From positions 1-56,924 of the forward strand of contig NZ_LZFO01000014.1 of NCBI RefSeq assembly GCF_001758365.1: 56,924 nt of DNA, given 5' to 3'. This document shows, piece after piece, positions 44,664-53,999 of the stretch; position 1 is the first letter of the stretch; every line of letters starts with the position of its first letter. The notes beneath the pieces were generated by a model. It worked only from the letters and a program-made list of their open reading frames with translations, was not told where the DNA came from and made no database searches. The translations under genes were made by a program, and so were the position numbers. This stretch comes from Clostridium acetireducens DSM 10703. Its GTDB lineage: Bacteria; Bacillota; Clostridia; Clostridiales; Clostridiaceae.

Positions 44664-44726
44664 CAGATTTCATAAATCTGTATTTTCAACTACTAGATTA
44701 TAGCATAATAAATGTATTTTAGTCAA
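44664..44726 (-). promoter_or_regulatory. rpmE promoter and leader hairpin
   Basis: On the minus strand: TTGACT (44726-44721), 18-bp spacer ending in TGC, TATAAT (44702-44697). The leader then forms CAGATTT/AAATCTG (44680-44664, 3-nt loop) directly before the GAGGTG ribosome binding site, a layout that could serve L31 feedback control of translation. Confidence 0.55.
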
Positions 44727-44807
44727 TAAACAAAATTGCTTTAAATATAGTAATAGGTTTGATAAAATAATATAGAAATTAACAATTAAATTTAAAAGGA
44801 TGATTTT

Positions 44808-45659
44808 ATGAAATTGCAAGAGTTACTAAGTAAATCATATAATATTTTAAAACAAGCTAATATAGAAACTTATATGCTAGATGCTCAATTATTACTAGGT
44901 AAGATTATAAACAAGGATAAAATGTTTATACTTACTAATAGGCATTACCATATAAATAAAGAAGATGAAATAGAGTTTTTAAAACTTATAGAACTTAGAA
45001 AAAGAAAAATGCCTGTTAAATATATATTAGGTAATTGTGAATTTATGGGTATAGATTTTAAAATAAGAGAAGGTGTACTAATACCAAGACCAGATACAGA
45101 AATATTAGTAGAAGCTGCTATAGATGATGTGAAATTAAATAATTACAAAAATTTATGTGATGTTTGCTGTGGAAGTGGAGTAATTGCTTTATCTATAGCA
45201 AAATTTTTAGATAATGTAGAAGCACAGTGTTATGACATTTCTTCCATAGCTTGTGAGGTAACATTAGAAAATATAAAACTTTTAAAATTAGAAAATAGAG
45301 TTAAAGTTTACAAAAGTGATTTATTAATGTTACCCAAGAAACAAAATAAAAAATTTGATATATTGGTTTCTAACCCACCTTATATTAAAGAAAAACAAAT
45401 AAATGAACTTATGGATGATGTAAAATTATATGAGCCTTATGAAGCTTTATGTGGCGGAGAAGATGGACTTTATTTTTATAGGAAAATAGTTGAGCAAAGT
45501 AAATATGTACTTAATAAAGAAGGGAGTATAGTTTTTGAAATAGGTTATGACCAAAGAGAAAAAGTAATAAATATATTGAAAAATAATGGATTTAAAGATA
45601 TAAAGTGTATAAAAGATTTATCTGGAAAAGATAGAGTTGTTAAAGGAAAAAAATATTAA
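44808..45659 (+). CDS. prmC: peptide chain release factor N5-glutamine methyltransferase
   Basis: 283 aa. Methylates the Gln of the GGQ loop in release factors. SAM-binding CDVCCGSGVIALSIAK (the usual motif reads DLGTGSG; here CCGSG), and the catalytic NPPYI motif at Asn189-Tyr192. IPRPDTEILVE is the conserved N-terminal-domain junction. Upstream of prfA, its substrate, as in most bacteria. AAAGGATG ribosome binding site. Confidence 0.95.
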   Translation: MKLQELLSKSYNILKQANIETYMLDAQLLLGKIINKDKMFILTNRHYHINKEDEIEFLKLIELRKRKMPVKYILGNCEFMGIDFKIREGVLIPRPDTEILVEAAIDDVKLNNYKNLCDVCCGSGVIALSIAKFLDNVEAQCYDISSIACEVTLENIKLLKLENRVKVYKSDLLMLPKKQNKKFDILVSNPPYIKEKQINELMDDVKLYEPYEALCGGEDGLYFYRKIVEQSKYVLNKEGSIVFEIGYDQREKVINILKNNGFKDIKCIKDLSGKDRVVKGKKY

Positions 45660-45693
45660 TAAATAAAAATTAATTGATTAATTTTTATTTATT
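45658..45693. terminator. hairpin between prmC and prfA
   Basis: Perfect 17-bp all A-T stem (45658-45674 with 45677-45693), 2-nt loop. It overlaps the prmC stop. Being A-T only, it may be a weak terminator or processing site; prfA follows 47 nt later. Confidence 0.5.
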
Positions 45694-45739
45694 ATGTTAT
45701 AATTATTAATTGTTAAAATATATATACGGAGTGATAAAT

Positions 45740-46813
45740 ATGTTAGGAAGACTTAACTTCATAGAAAATAAATACGAAGAATTATCTATAAAAATAAGCG
45801 ACCCTGCAATTATGCAAGATCAAAAAGAGTGGCAAAAACTTTGTAAAGAACATGCAGAATTAGAAATCATAACATTAAAATATAGAGAATATAAAAAAGT
45901 TGAAGAAGATATAGAAGCAGATAAAGAAATAATAAAAGAAGAAACAGATAAAGAATTAAAGGATATGGCACAAGAAGAATTAAAAGAATTAATTAAAGAA
46001 AAAGAAGACCTAGATCAAGAATTAAAACTGCTACTTTTACCAAAAGACCCTAATGATGAAAAGAATGTTTTTATAGAAATAAGAGCTGGTGCAGGAGGAG
46101 AGGAAGCGGCTTTATTTGCAGCAAACTTATGTAGAATGTATACAAGATATGCAGAACGTAAGAATTGGAAAGTAGAAACTATAAGTGTTAACGCTACGGA
46201 TATAGGTGGATTTAAAGAAATTGTATTTATGATAAAGGGAAAAGGAGCTTATAGTAGATTAAAATATGAAAGTGGCGTTCATAGAGTTCAAAGAGTACCT
46301 GATACAGAATCTAGTGGAAGAATACACACTTCTACTGCTACAGTAGCTGTTTTACCAGAAGTTGAAGATGTAGATATAGTTATAAATCAAAATGATTTAA
46401 GAATAGATGTATTTAGAGCTTCAGGTCATGGGGGACAATGCGTAAATACTACTGATTCTGCTGTAAGAATTACTCATTTACCTACAGGTATTGTTGTATC
46501 TTGTCAAGATGAAAAGTCTCAGCTTAAGAATAAAGAAAAAGCTATGAAAGTTTTAAAAGCTAGAATTTATGAGAAAGCAGAATCTGAAAGAAGAGAAAGT
46601 ATAGCTGAAGATAGAAAAAGCCAAGTTGGAACAGGAGATAGAAGTGAAAGAATAAGAACTTATAACTATCCACAAGGTAGAGTAACTGATCACAGAATAG
46701 GATTAACTTTATATAAATTAGAATATATATTAGACGGAGATATAGATGAAATAATAGGAGCTTTAGTTACAGTGGATCAATCGGAAAAGATGAAAGATTT
46801 AGGAAATAATTAA
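45740..46813 (+). CDS. prfA: peptide chain release factor 1
   Basis: 357 aa. Recognises UAA/UAG and releases the peptide. GGQ at residues 231-233 in [16 protein letters not shown], flanked by [46 protein letters not shown] (C-terminal block, quoted over its two halves) is RF1-typical. The ATG at 45740 follows CGGAGTGAT; the frame reaches back to 45710 but that start lacks a ribosome binding site. Confidence 0.97.
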   Translation: MLGRLNFIENKYEELSIKISDPAIMQDQKEWQKLCKEHAELEIITLKYREYKKVEEDIEADKEIIKEETDKELKDMAQEELKELIKEKEDLDQELKLLLLPKDPNDEKNVFIEIRAGAGGEEAALFAANLCRMYTRYAERKNWKVETISVNATDIGGFKEIVFMIKGKGAYSRLKYESGVHRVQRVPDTESSGRIHTSTATVAVLPEVEDVDIVINQNDLRIDVFRASGHGGQCVNTTDSAVRITHLPTGIVVSCQDEKSQLKNKEKAMKVLKARIYEKAESERRESIAEDRKSQVGTGDRSERIRTYNYPQGRVTDHRIGLTLYKLEYILDGDIDEIIGALVTVDQSEKMKDLGNN

Positions 46814-46833
46814 TATACGAAAAGAGGGAAAAT

Positions 46834-47436
46834 ATGAATATAAATAAAGCCATAAAAAAGCAAAATAAGTCTTATAAGAGATTTATGCTATTTATGTGCT
46901 TTGTTTTTTTTACACTTCCTTTACTTTTATTTTTATATAAAAAAGCAAATTTATTTTTTATAATGTATTTGATAATAAACGAAATACTTCTTTTACTAGT
47001 TGTACTTATTAGAATCAATAATGAATATTTAAAAATAAAAAAAGATAGCTATAAAATTAAAATTAAATCAGGTATATTTTCAGAAGAGATAAATATTGTA
47101 TGGGATAAGGTAGTGTTTATAGGTATAGAAAAGTTTATTAGAAAATATGACAATGAAGAAGATTTTAAAATAATATTAATATCTACTTCTAAGTTTAGGA
47201 ATGATAGGATGTTAGCTCTAAAAGAAACTTTTATTTTAAATCATCCTCTTATGGAAGATTATTATATAAATTTAAAGAAAATTTATTGTAATGAGGAGCT
47301 GTTTTATACAATAATATCAAAAGGGAAATATTACAGGTATTTACTTTTAGATGTTTTATATAGAAATTGTGTAAAAGCTTATTTTGACAAAGAGGCTATT
47401 AATAAAATAAAAATGTATAGAGAAATTAATATTTAA
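46834..47436 (+). CDS. hypothetical membrane protein
   Basis: 200 aa, not recognised. Two N-terminal membrane helices (about 17-34 and 40-60), then a basic cytoplasmic domain (~140 residues) with a beta-rich start (YKIKIKSGIFSEEINIVWDKV) that recalls bacterial PH-like domains. AAGAGGG ribosome binding site, 20 nt after prfA, so probably in the prmC-prfA transcript. Confidence 0.7.
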   Translation: MNINKAIKKQNKSYKRFMLFMCFVFFTLPLLLFLYKKANLFFIMYLIINEILLLLVVLIRINNEYLKIKKDSYKIKIKSGIFSEEINIVWDKVVFIGIEKFIRKYDNEEDFKIILISTSKFRNDRMLALKETFILNHPLMEDYYINLKKIYCNEELFYTIISKGKYYRYLLLDVLYRNCVKAYFDKEAINKIKMYREINI

Positions 47437-47509
47437 TGTATTCAAGAATATTTCTATTAATTTTAAAATAAATATTGAAATGTAAACAATATTTTAAAAA
47501 GGTGATTTC

Positions 47510-48232
47510 TTGAATAATTATATAATTTATATAACTTTATTAGGAAGTGTTATATCATTAATAGGAACTATGTTAGGAGCTTCTTTAGGAGTTATTATTA
47601 AAAATCCGTCTAATAAATTGTTAGGAACTATTGTTGGTTTTGCTGCAGGTCTTATGCTTTCAATAGTAATGTTTGATTTAATACCAGAGTCTCTTAATAA
47701 TTGGAATTTTTTAGGTACAATATTATTTTGCGTATTAGGAATTATTATTATAGCTTTTATAGATAGTAAATTAAAACCTAAAATACAGGATAATAATATA
47801 AAAATGGCAGTAATTACTGCAGCAGCACTTATGATTCACAATTTCCCAGAAGGTATAATAATGGGATGTGGATTTGCTGCAGGCAGTATTTTAGGAATTA
47901 AAATGGCTATAGTAATTACCATTCACGATATACCAGAAGGAATAGCGGTATCAGCACCTTTAATGGCTTCAAAAGTAAATATAAGTAAGATTTTAGTTTA
48001 TTCTTTTTTAACAGCGCTTCCAACAGCTATAGGCACTTTTGTAGGTGTATTTATAGGAGGAATATCAAAGAATATATTAGAGGCATGTATTTCTTTTGCT
48101 TCGGGTATAATGCTTTATGTGGTGTGTGGAGAAATGATACCAGAGTCTTCTAAACTTTGGAAGGGTATTAGTAGTACAATTGGTACCTTATTAGGAATTA
48201 TTTTAGGAATGTTAATAACTCATATATTATAA
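47510..48232 (+). CDS. ZIP-family metal transporter
   Basis: 240 aa with eight membrane helices. ZIP signatures MIHNFPEGI (helix 4) and TIHDIPEGIA (helix 5) carry the metal-binding His and Glu; a short polar loop separates helices 3 and 4. Probably imports zinc or another divalent cation (ZupT/GufA type). TTG start after AAAGGTGAT. Confidence 0.92.
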   Translation: MNNYIIYITLLGSVISLIGTMLGASLGVIIKNPSNKLLGTIVGFAAGLMLSIVMFDLIPESLNNWNFLGTILFCVLGIIIIAFIDSKLKPKIQDNNIKMAVITAAALMIHNFPEGIIMGCGFAAGSILGIKMAIVITIHDIPEGIAVSAPLMASKVNISKILVYSFLTALPTAIGTFVGVFIGGISKNILEACISFASGIMLYVVCGEMIPESSKLWKGISSTIGTLLGIILGMLITHIL

Positions 48233-48265
48233 AAATACTTAATGTTAAAAGGTGATGAAATTATA

Positions 48266-49318
48266 ATGAATACAAAAATAGTAATGATAGATAGTTGCAA
48301 TATTGATAAAAAATACATAAAAGAAGCAGCAGATATTATAAAAAAAGGAGGTCTTGTTGCTTTTCCTACAGAAACAGTTTATGGATTAGGGGCTAATGCA
48401 TTAGATAGTGAAGCTGTAAAAAAAATATTTCAGGCTAAAGGAAGACCTCAAGACAATCCTTTAATTGTTCATGTATCAGATTTTGATGAAATAGATCCAT
48501 TAGTTAAAGAAATACCGGATATAGCACATAAATTAATGAATAAATTTTGGCCAGGACCTATGACTATAATAATGAAAAAATCTGATATAATACCAGACGT
48601 TACTAGTGCTGGTTTGGATAGCATAGGAATAAGAATGCCTTCTAATAAAATAGCAAAAGAATTTATAAAAGAATGTAAATTACCCATAGCAGCTCCATCG
48701 GCAAATATATCTGGAAGACCAAGTCCTACAGATGTAGAAAGATGTATAGAAGATTTAAATGGGAAAATAGAGTACATAATAGGAGGAGAAAAATGTGATA
48801 TAGGAGTAGAATCTACAGTAATAGATTGTACTAATTATCCTGCTTGTGTACTAAGACCTGGTGGAATTACTCTTGAAATGCTTAAAGAAATAGATAGCAA
48901 TATATATATAGATCCAGCAATAATGAAAAAACCAGAAAAAGATTTTAAGCCAAAAGCTCCAGGCATGAAATATAGGCATTATGCACCAAAAGCTCCAGTA
49001 AAAATAATTCAAGGAGATTTGCAAAAAACTATTGAAAAAATAAATGAAATGGTGCAAAATTATATAAGTGAAAATAAAGTAGTAGGCATTATGGCAACCG
49101 ATGAAACAAAACACAAATATACTAAGGGAGTAGTTATATCTGTAGGTACTAGAAAACATATGGAGACAGTAGCTCAAAATTTATTTGAAACTTTAAGAAT
49201 GTTTGATGATAATAATGTGGATGTTATACTTGCAGAGGGCTTTGAATTCAAAGGAGTAGGAATTGCTGTAATGAACAGATTAAATAAATCAGCAGGATTT
49301 AATATTATAAAATTATAG
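48266..49318 (+). CDS. L-threonylcarbamoyladenylate synthase (Sua5/YwlC type)
   Basis: 350 aa. Makes threonylcarbamoyl-AMP for the t6A37 modification of ANN-decoding tRNAs. SUA5/YrdC domain: GGLVAFPTETVYGLGANA, FQAKGRPQDNPLIVHV, SANISGRPSPT; the C-terminal Sua5 domain begins after APGMKYRHYAPKAPV. ATG 48266 has AAAGGTGATG upstream; the earlier ATG 48242 precedes that ribosome binding site. Next to ywlE-like, rpiB and upp genes as in B. subtilis. Confidence 0.95.
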   Translation: MNTKIVMIDSCNIDKKYIKEAADIIKKGGLVAFPTETVYGLGANALDSEAVKKIFQAKGRPQDNPLIVHVSDFDEIDPLVKEIPDIAHKLMNKFWPGPMTIIMKKSDIIPDVTSAGLDSIGIRMPSNKIAKEFIKECKLPIAAPSANISGRPSPTDVERCIEDLNGKIEYIIGGEKCDIGVESTVIDCTNYPACVLRPGGITLEMLKEIDSNIYIDPAIMKKPEKDFKPKAPGMKYRHYAPKAPVKIIQGDLQKTIEKINEMVQNYISENKVVGIMATDETKHKYTKGVVISVGTRKHMETVAQNLFETLRMFDDNNVDVILAEGFEFKGVGIAVMNRLNKSAGFNIIKL

Positions 49319-49335
49319 TATTTAGGAGGTTAGTT

Positions 49336-49791
49336 ATGAGAATACTATTTGTATGCACAGGAAACACATGCAGAAGTTGTATGGCAGAAGCTATATTTAA
49401 TAATATATGTTATATAAAAGGTATAAATGCTTTTTCTGCAGGAATTTCTATTGTAAAAAATAGTGTTGCCTCTGAAAATGCAGTTAAGGTATTAAAAGAA
49501 GATTTTAATATAGATTTAAATGGAAGAAAAGCTGTTCAATTAACAGAAAAAATGCTAAAAGATAATGACTTAATTTTAACTATGACTAAATGTATAAAAG
49601 AAATTATTTTAAGTGCCTTTCCAAATTTACATAATAAAGTATACACTTTAAATGAATATATAGGAAGCGAAGAGGATATTATTGATCCTTATGGAGGAGA
49701 TTTTATTGTTTATAAGAATACTATTTTACAATTAAAAGATAGTATAATATTACTTATTGAAAAATTGAAAGAAGATAAAGGTATTTTTTAA
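49336..49791 (+). CDS. low-molecular-weight phosphatase, YwlE-like protein arginine phosphatase
   Basis: 151 aa. P-loop CTGNTCR: Cys7 nucleophile, Arg13, with Thr11, the residue known to favour phosphoarginine in YwlE over tyrosine phosphatases (which have Ile/Leu there). General-acid Asp117 in DPYGGD. Should remove phosphoarginine put on by McsB in protein quality control. AGGAGG ribosome binding site. Order sua5-ywlE-rpiB-upp is conserved with B. subtilis ywlC-ywlE-ywlF. Confidence 0.9.
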   Translation: MRILFVCTGNTCRSCMAEAIFNNICYIKGINAFSAGISIVKNSVASENAVKVLKEDFNIDLNGRKAVQLTEKMLKDNDLILTMTKCIKEIILSAFPNLHNKVYTLNEYIGSEEDIIDPYGGDFIVYKNTILQLKDSIILLIEKLKEDKGIF

Positions 49792-49810
49792 TACTATATC
49801 TTCTTTTTTT
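49768..49810 (+). terminator. intrinsic terminator overlapping the ywlE-like stop
   Basis: AAAGAAGATA (49768-49777) pairs with TATCTTCTTT (49797-49806); inside, GTATT pairs with AATAC. T run follows. Confidence 0.65.
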
Positions 49811-49859
49811 GCGATAAAAATCCTAATGGATTTTAAATATATAATAGGAGGATTAAAAT

Positions 49860-50309
49860 ATGAAAATAGCTTTAGGTAGTGATCATGCTGGCTTGCCTCT
49901 TAAAGAGGAAATAATAAAGCATTTAAAATCTAAACATATTGAAATTAAAGACTTTGGAACTTATACTGAGGAATCTTGTGATTATCCTGATTTTGCTTTA
50001 AAAGTAGCTGAAAAAGTAAAATCAAAAGAATTTGAATTTGGAATTTTAGTATGTGGTACAGGTATAGGAATTAGCATTGCAGCTAATAAAGTGCCTGGAA
50101 TTAGAGCTGCTTTGTGTAGTGATACATTTAGTGCTCATGCTTGTAGAGAACATAATAATGCTAATATACTAGCTTTAGGTCAGAGAATTGTAGGATTAGG
50201 TCTTGCTCTTGATATAGTTGATACATTTTTAAGTGCAGAATTTCAAGGTGATAGACACCAAAGAAGAATAGATAAAATATCAGAAGTAGAGAAAAAATAT
50301 TGTAAGTAA
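49860..50309 (+). CDS. rpiB: ribose-5-phosphate isomerase B
   Basis: 149 aa. Interconverts ribose-5-P and ribulose-5-P. GSDHAGLPLK start, catalytic Cys65 in VCGTGIGISIAANK, and the His/Asn segment CREHNNANILALG. AGGAGG ribosome binding site. Followed 40 nt later by upp: supply of ribose-P and PRPP-using salvage are neighbours. Confidence 0.96.
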   Translation: MKIALGSDHAGLPLKEEIIKHLKSKHIEIKDFGTYTEESCDYPDFALKVAEKVKSKEFEFGILVCGTGIGISIAANKVPGIRAALCSDTFSAHACREHNNANILALGQRIVGLGLALDIVDTFLSAEFQGDRHQRRIDKISEVEKKYCK

Positions 50310-50349
50310 AAAATTATTTAAATAAATGTTATTTTTAGGAGGAATGAAC

Positions 50350-50979
50350 ATGAGTAAAGTAACACAAATAGCCCACCCATTAATATTACATAAATTATCT
50401 TTAATAAGAGATAAAAATACAGGTTCCAAAGATTTTAAAGAATTAGTTGAAGAAGTAGCAATGCTTATGGCTTACGAAGTAACTAGAGATTTACAACTTG
50501 AAGAAGTAGAAATAGAAACACCAATATGCAAAACTAAATGTAAAATGTTAGCAGGAAAAAAAGTTGCTATAGTACCAATATTAAGAGCAGGACTTGGCAT
50601 GGTTGGAGGAATAATAAAACTAATTCCAGCAGCTAAAATAGGACATATAGGACTTTATAGAGATGAAGAAACTTTAAAACCAGTAGAATATTTTTGTAAA
50701 CTTCCACAAGATATAGGAGATAGAGATGTTATAGTAACAGATCCTATGCTTGCTACAGGAGGATCAGCTACAGATGCTATAACTTTATTAAAACAAAGAG
50801 GAGCAAAACACATAAGACTTATGTGTCTTATAGCTGCTCCAGAAGGTATAGACGCAGTAGTAAAAGCACATCCTGATGTAGATGTATATGTAGCTGGAAT
50901 AGATGAAAAATTAAATGAAAAAGGATATATAGTACCTGGATTAGGTGATGCAGGAGATAGATTGTTTGGAACAAAGTAA
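50350..50979 (+). CDS. upp: uracil phosphoribosyltransferase
   Basis: 209 aa, the exact family length. Converts uracil and PRPP to UMP. PRPP loop [18 protein letters not shown], uracil-site end [19 protein letters not shown] 50350 is seven bases after AGGAGG; the open frame back to 50326 contains that ribosome binding site. Confidence 0.97.
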   Translation: MSKVTQIAHPLILHKLSLIRDKNTGSKDFKELVEEVAMLMAYEVTRDLQLEEVEIETPICKTKCKMLAGKKVAIVPILRAGLGMVGGIIKLIPAAKIGHIGLYRDEETLKPVEYFCKLPQDIGDRDVIVTDPMLATGGSATDAITLLKQRGAKHIRLMCLIAAPEGIDAVVKAHPDVDVYVAGIDEKLNEKGYIVPGLGDAGDRLFGTK

Positions 50980-50983
50980 AATA

Positions 50984-51020
50984 AAAAAACAAAAGTAGAC
51001 TAAACTACTTTTGTTTTTTT
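50984..51020 (+). terminator. intrinsic terminator after upp
   Basis: 15-bp stem ending in AAAAGTAG (to 50998) with CTACTTTTG starting at 51005, loop ACTAAA, then a long T run. Confidence 0.88.
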
Positions 51021-51151
51021 ATTTTACTTTAATACTTTATACTTTACAATGATAGCTCAATATTTACTTTTAATTATAATAGTTTTATTATAAAATAATA
51101 TAAGATTTATTAAATAATAAAATTATGTTTATAGAAAATTAGGAGGAAAAT

Positions 51152-51640
51152 ATGAAGAGAATAGATAAAATTAATTACTATTTAGATATATGTGAAACAG
51201 TTTTAGAGAGAGGAACTTGTCTTAGAAGAAATTTTGCAGCTATTATTGTAAAGAATGATGAAATAATAGCTACAGGGTATACAGGAGCACCTAGAGGAAG
51301 AGAAAATTGTTGTGATTTGGGATATTGCAGAAGAGAAGAGTTAAGAGTTCCTAGAGGAACACGATATGAGCTATGTAGGTCTGTACATGCAGAACAAAAT
51401 GCTATAATTTCTGCTAGAAGGCAAGATATGATAGGAAGTACTATGTACCTTGTGGGAAAAGAACAAAGTACTGGAGAACTTGTTAAAAATGCTGCTCCCT
51501 GTTCACTATGTAAAAGATTTATAATAAATGCAGGAATAGAAAAAATTATTATAAGAGATACAAATACAGAGTATAGAGTTATTTATATAAAAGAATGGCT
51601 TGAAAATGATGACTCGTTATATGGAGAAGGAGCTTATTAA
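51152..51640 (+). CDS. dCMP deaminase / ComEB-family protein
   Basis: 162 aa. Zinc cytidine-deaminase fold: HAEQNAIISA (ligand His and catalytic Glu) and PCSLCKRFIINAG (two Cys ligands); ATGYTGAPRGRENC and the extra cysteines are typical of ComEB/dCMP deaminases. Converts dCMP to dUMP for thymidylate supply. AGGAGG ribosome binding site; the stop is 2 nt before the next start. Confidence 0.93.
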   Translation: MKRIDKINYYLDICETVLERGTCLRRNFAAIIVKNDEIIATGYTGAPRGRENCCDLGYCRREELRVPRGTRYELCRSVHAEQNAIISARRQDMIGSTMYLVGKEQSTGELVKNAAPCSLCKRFIINAGIEKIIIRDTNTEYRVIYIKEWLENDDSLYGEGAY

Positions 51641-51642
51641 AT

Positions 51643-52674
51643 ATGATTAATAGACTTTTAATTTTAGCTATATTAGCATTTACAATATCTTTTATGCTAA
51701 CTCCTTTTGTAAAAAAATTTGCTTTTCATATTAATGTTATAGATATACCAAAAGGTAAAAGAAAAATTCATAAAAAACCTATACCTCTTTTAGGTGGATT
51801 AGCTATTTATATATCTTTTATACTAACTTTAATATTTAAATTAGGCAAATTATCTAATTCTGAATTAGGTATAATTATAGGAGCTACAATTATATTAATA
51901 GGAGGTTTTATAGATGATAAGTGGGATATAAAACCTTTATATAAATTATTATTTCAAATAGCAGCTACAATTTTCTTAATATTTTTTGGAGTAAAGATAA
52001 AAATTATTACTAATCCTTTTTTTACATATAATCAATATATAAATATAGGATGTTTTTCTATACCCCTTACTATAATATGGGTTATAGGAATTACTAATGC
52101 ATTTAATTTAATAGATGGATTAGATGGATTAGCAGCAGGAGTAGCACTTATATCTTCTATAACTATATTGGTTATAGCTCTATTAAATCAAAGAAACGAA
52201 GCAGCTATATTAATGGCAATATTAAGTGGTTCTATATTAGGATTTTTACCCTATAATTTTAATCCTGCTTCTATATTTATGGGTGATACTGGATCACAAT
52301 TGCTAGGGTTTTTACTGGCATCTATATCCATAGAAGGAGCTATAAAATCCGCTACTGCTTTTGCAATAGCAGTGCCTATACTTGCATTAGGTTTACCTAT
52401 ATATGATACATTATTTGCTATGATTAGAAGAAAAATAAATGGAAAGCCTATAATGCAAGCAGATAAAGGACATTTACATCATAGATTATTAGGTTTAGGA
52501 CTTACTCAAAAACAAGCTGTAATTATAATGTATTTAGTCAGTGCTGTTTTAGGCAGTTTTGCTATAATTGCTATGCAAATAAGTAGTCAGCGTTCTTATT
52601 TTGTTTTAGCTACAGTAATACTTATACTAGTAATTGTAGCTTGGAAGTGTGGATTTTTTAAACATACAGATTAA
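51643..52674 (+). CDS. undecaprenyl-phosphate GlcNAc-1-phosphate transferase (TagO/WecA type)
   Basis: 343 aa with about ten membrane helices. Starts a wall teichoic acid or surface polysaccharide by moving GlcNAc-1-P onto undecaprenyl-P. Family motifs: GGFIDDKWD (Asp pair), NAFNLIDGLDGLAAG, FMGDTGSQLLGF and the HLHHRLLGLG His loop. Two bases after comEB-like stop, with AAGGAG inside the end of that gene; followed by the 2-epimerase, a pathway partner. Confidence 0.94.
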   Translation: MINRLLILAILAFTISFMLTPFVKKFAFHINVIDIPKGKRKIHKKPIPLLGGLAIYISFILTLIFKLGKLSNSELGIIIGATIILIGGFIDDKWDIKPLYKLLFQIAATIFLIFFGVKIKIITNPFFTYNQYINIGCFSIPLTIIWVIGITNAFNLIDGLDGLAAGVALISSITILVIALLNQRNEAAILMAILSGSILGFLPYNFNPASIFMGDTGSQLLGFLLASISIEGAIKSATAFAIAVPILALGLPIYDTLFAMIRRKINGKPIMQADKGHLHHRLLGLGLTQKQAVIIMYLVSAVLGSFAIIAMQISSQRSYFVLATVILILVIVAWKCGFFKHTD

Positions 52675-52701
52675 AGAGTACATAAAAATGGAGGAATAAC
52701 A

Positions 52702-53850
52702 ATGGATAAAATTAAAATAATAACTATTTTTGGAACTAGACCAGAAGCCATAAAAATGGCACCTTTAGTCAAGGAGTTATCTAGTAGAAATGAAATAGAT
52801 AACAGGGTTTGTGTAACTGCTCAGCATAGACAAATGTTAGATCAAGTATTAAACTTATTTAACATAGAGCCTAATTTCGATTTAAACATAATGAAAACAA
52901 AGCAAACATTGACAGGTATAACTAATAGAGTGCTAGAAGGAATGGAAGAAATATTTTTAAAAGAAAATCCAGATTTAATTTTAGTACATGGAGATACTAC
53001 TACTACTTTTGCAGGGGCTTTAGCTGCATTTTATCAGAAAATAAAAGTAGGACATGTAGAGGCTGGACTTAGGACTTATGATAAATATTTTCCTTTTCCA
53101 GAGGAAATGAATAGAAAGCTAACAGGTTCTATAGCAGATATTCATTTTTCACCTACTATAGGGTCTAAAAATAATCTTTTAAAAGAAGGTATAAATGAAA
53201 AACAAATTTTTGTAACAGGAAATACTGTAATAGATGCTATGGATTTTACTGTAGAAGATGGTTATGTGTTTAACAATGAAGAGTTGAATAAAATCGATTA
53301 CAACAATAAAAAGGTAATTATGGTTACAGCTCATAGAAGAGAAAACTGGGGTGAAGGTATAGAAAATATATGTATTTCTTTAAAAAATATAGTTGAAAAT
53401 AATAAAGATGTTGAAATAGTGTATTTGGTACATTTGAATCCTGTGGTTAAAAATATTGTATATAAACACTTAGAAGGAGTAAATAGAATACATTTATTAC
53501 CACCACTAGATACAAAAGAAACTCATAATTTAATGAATAAATGTTATATGGTAATGACAGATTCTGGTGGACTTCAAGAGGAAGCTCCACATTTAGGGAA
53601 ACCAGTGCTTGTACTAAGAGATGTAACAGAGAGACCAGAAGCAATTAAAGCAGGAACTGTAAAACTTGTAGGAACAAATTTAAATAATATAATAAATGAA
53701 GGTAATAAATTAATAAGAAATAGAGAAGAATATAATAAGATGAGTAAAGCTGTAAATCCATATGGTGATGGGAAAGCTTCATTAAGAATAGTAGATTTTA
53801 TATTATATTACTATGGATTAACAAATAATCCATGTAAGGAATTTCTATAA
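52702..53850 (+). CDS. wecB: UDP-N-acetylglucosamine 2-epimerase (non-hydrolysing)
   Basis: 382 aa. Interconverts UDP-GlcNAc and UDP-ManNAc. FGTRPEAIKMAPL start, VTAQHRQMLDQVL, VHGDTTTTFAGALAAFY, GHVEAGLRTYDKYFPFPEE, MTDSGGLQEEAPHLGKPVLVLR (quoted in part). Together with the TagO/WecA-type gene upstream it feeds teichoic-acid-like linkage units (mnaA in B. subtilis terms). AATGGAGG ribosome binding site. Confidence 0.96.
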   Translation: MDKIKIITIFGTRPEAIKMAPLVKELSSRNEIDNRVCVTAQHRQMLDQVLNLFNIEPNFDLNIMKTKQTLTGITNRVLEGMEEIFLKENPDLILVHGDTTTTFAGALAAFYQKIKVGHVEAGLRTYDKYFPFPEEMNRKLTGSIADIHFSPTIGSKNNLLKEGINEKQIFVTGNTVIDAMDFTVEDGYVFNNEELNKIDYNNKKVIMVTAHRRENWGEGIENICISLKNIVENNKDVEIVYLVHLNPVVKNIVYKHLEGVNRIHLLPPLDTKETHNLMNKCYMVMTDSGGLQEEAPHLGKPVLVLRDVTERPEAIKAGTVKLVGTNLNNIINEGNKLIRNREEYNKMSKAVNPYGDGKASLRIVDFILYYYGLTNNPCKEFL

Positions 53851-53902
53851 TTGTTATAAATTTAATTTACAAAAAAGTTTGTTTTTTTTTTAACAAAATA
53901 TA

Positions 53903-53931
53903 TTGATTAAAAGAATAATATTGTGTATAAT
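53903..53931 (+). promoter_or_regulatory. thl promoter
   Basis: TTGATT (53903-53908), 17-bp spacer, TATAAT (53926-53931). The stretch TTAACAAAATATATTGAT just before closely resembles the C. acetobutylicum thlA promoter as I remember it, one of the strongest clostridial promoters. Confidence 0.82.
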
Positions 53932-53999
53932 GAAGATGTTGACAGAAAACTTTGTAAATTTAAAAAAAATGAATAATAAATATTTGAGGAGGGTTACTA

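Noticed and set aside
53447-53644. Minus-strand open frames inside wecB, thl, ileS and other genes
   Set aside because: They lack ribosome binding sites and have the low-complexity, hydrophobic composition of antisense shadows of real genes.
53870-53890. Terminator after wecB at the ten-T run
   Set aside because: Only a 5-bp A/T-rich stem (ACAAA/TTTGT) precedes the T run; too weak to list as a feature.
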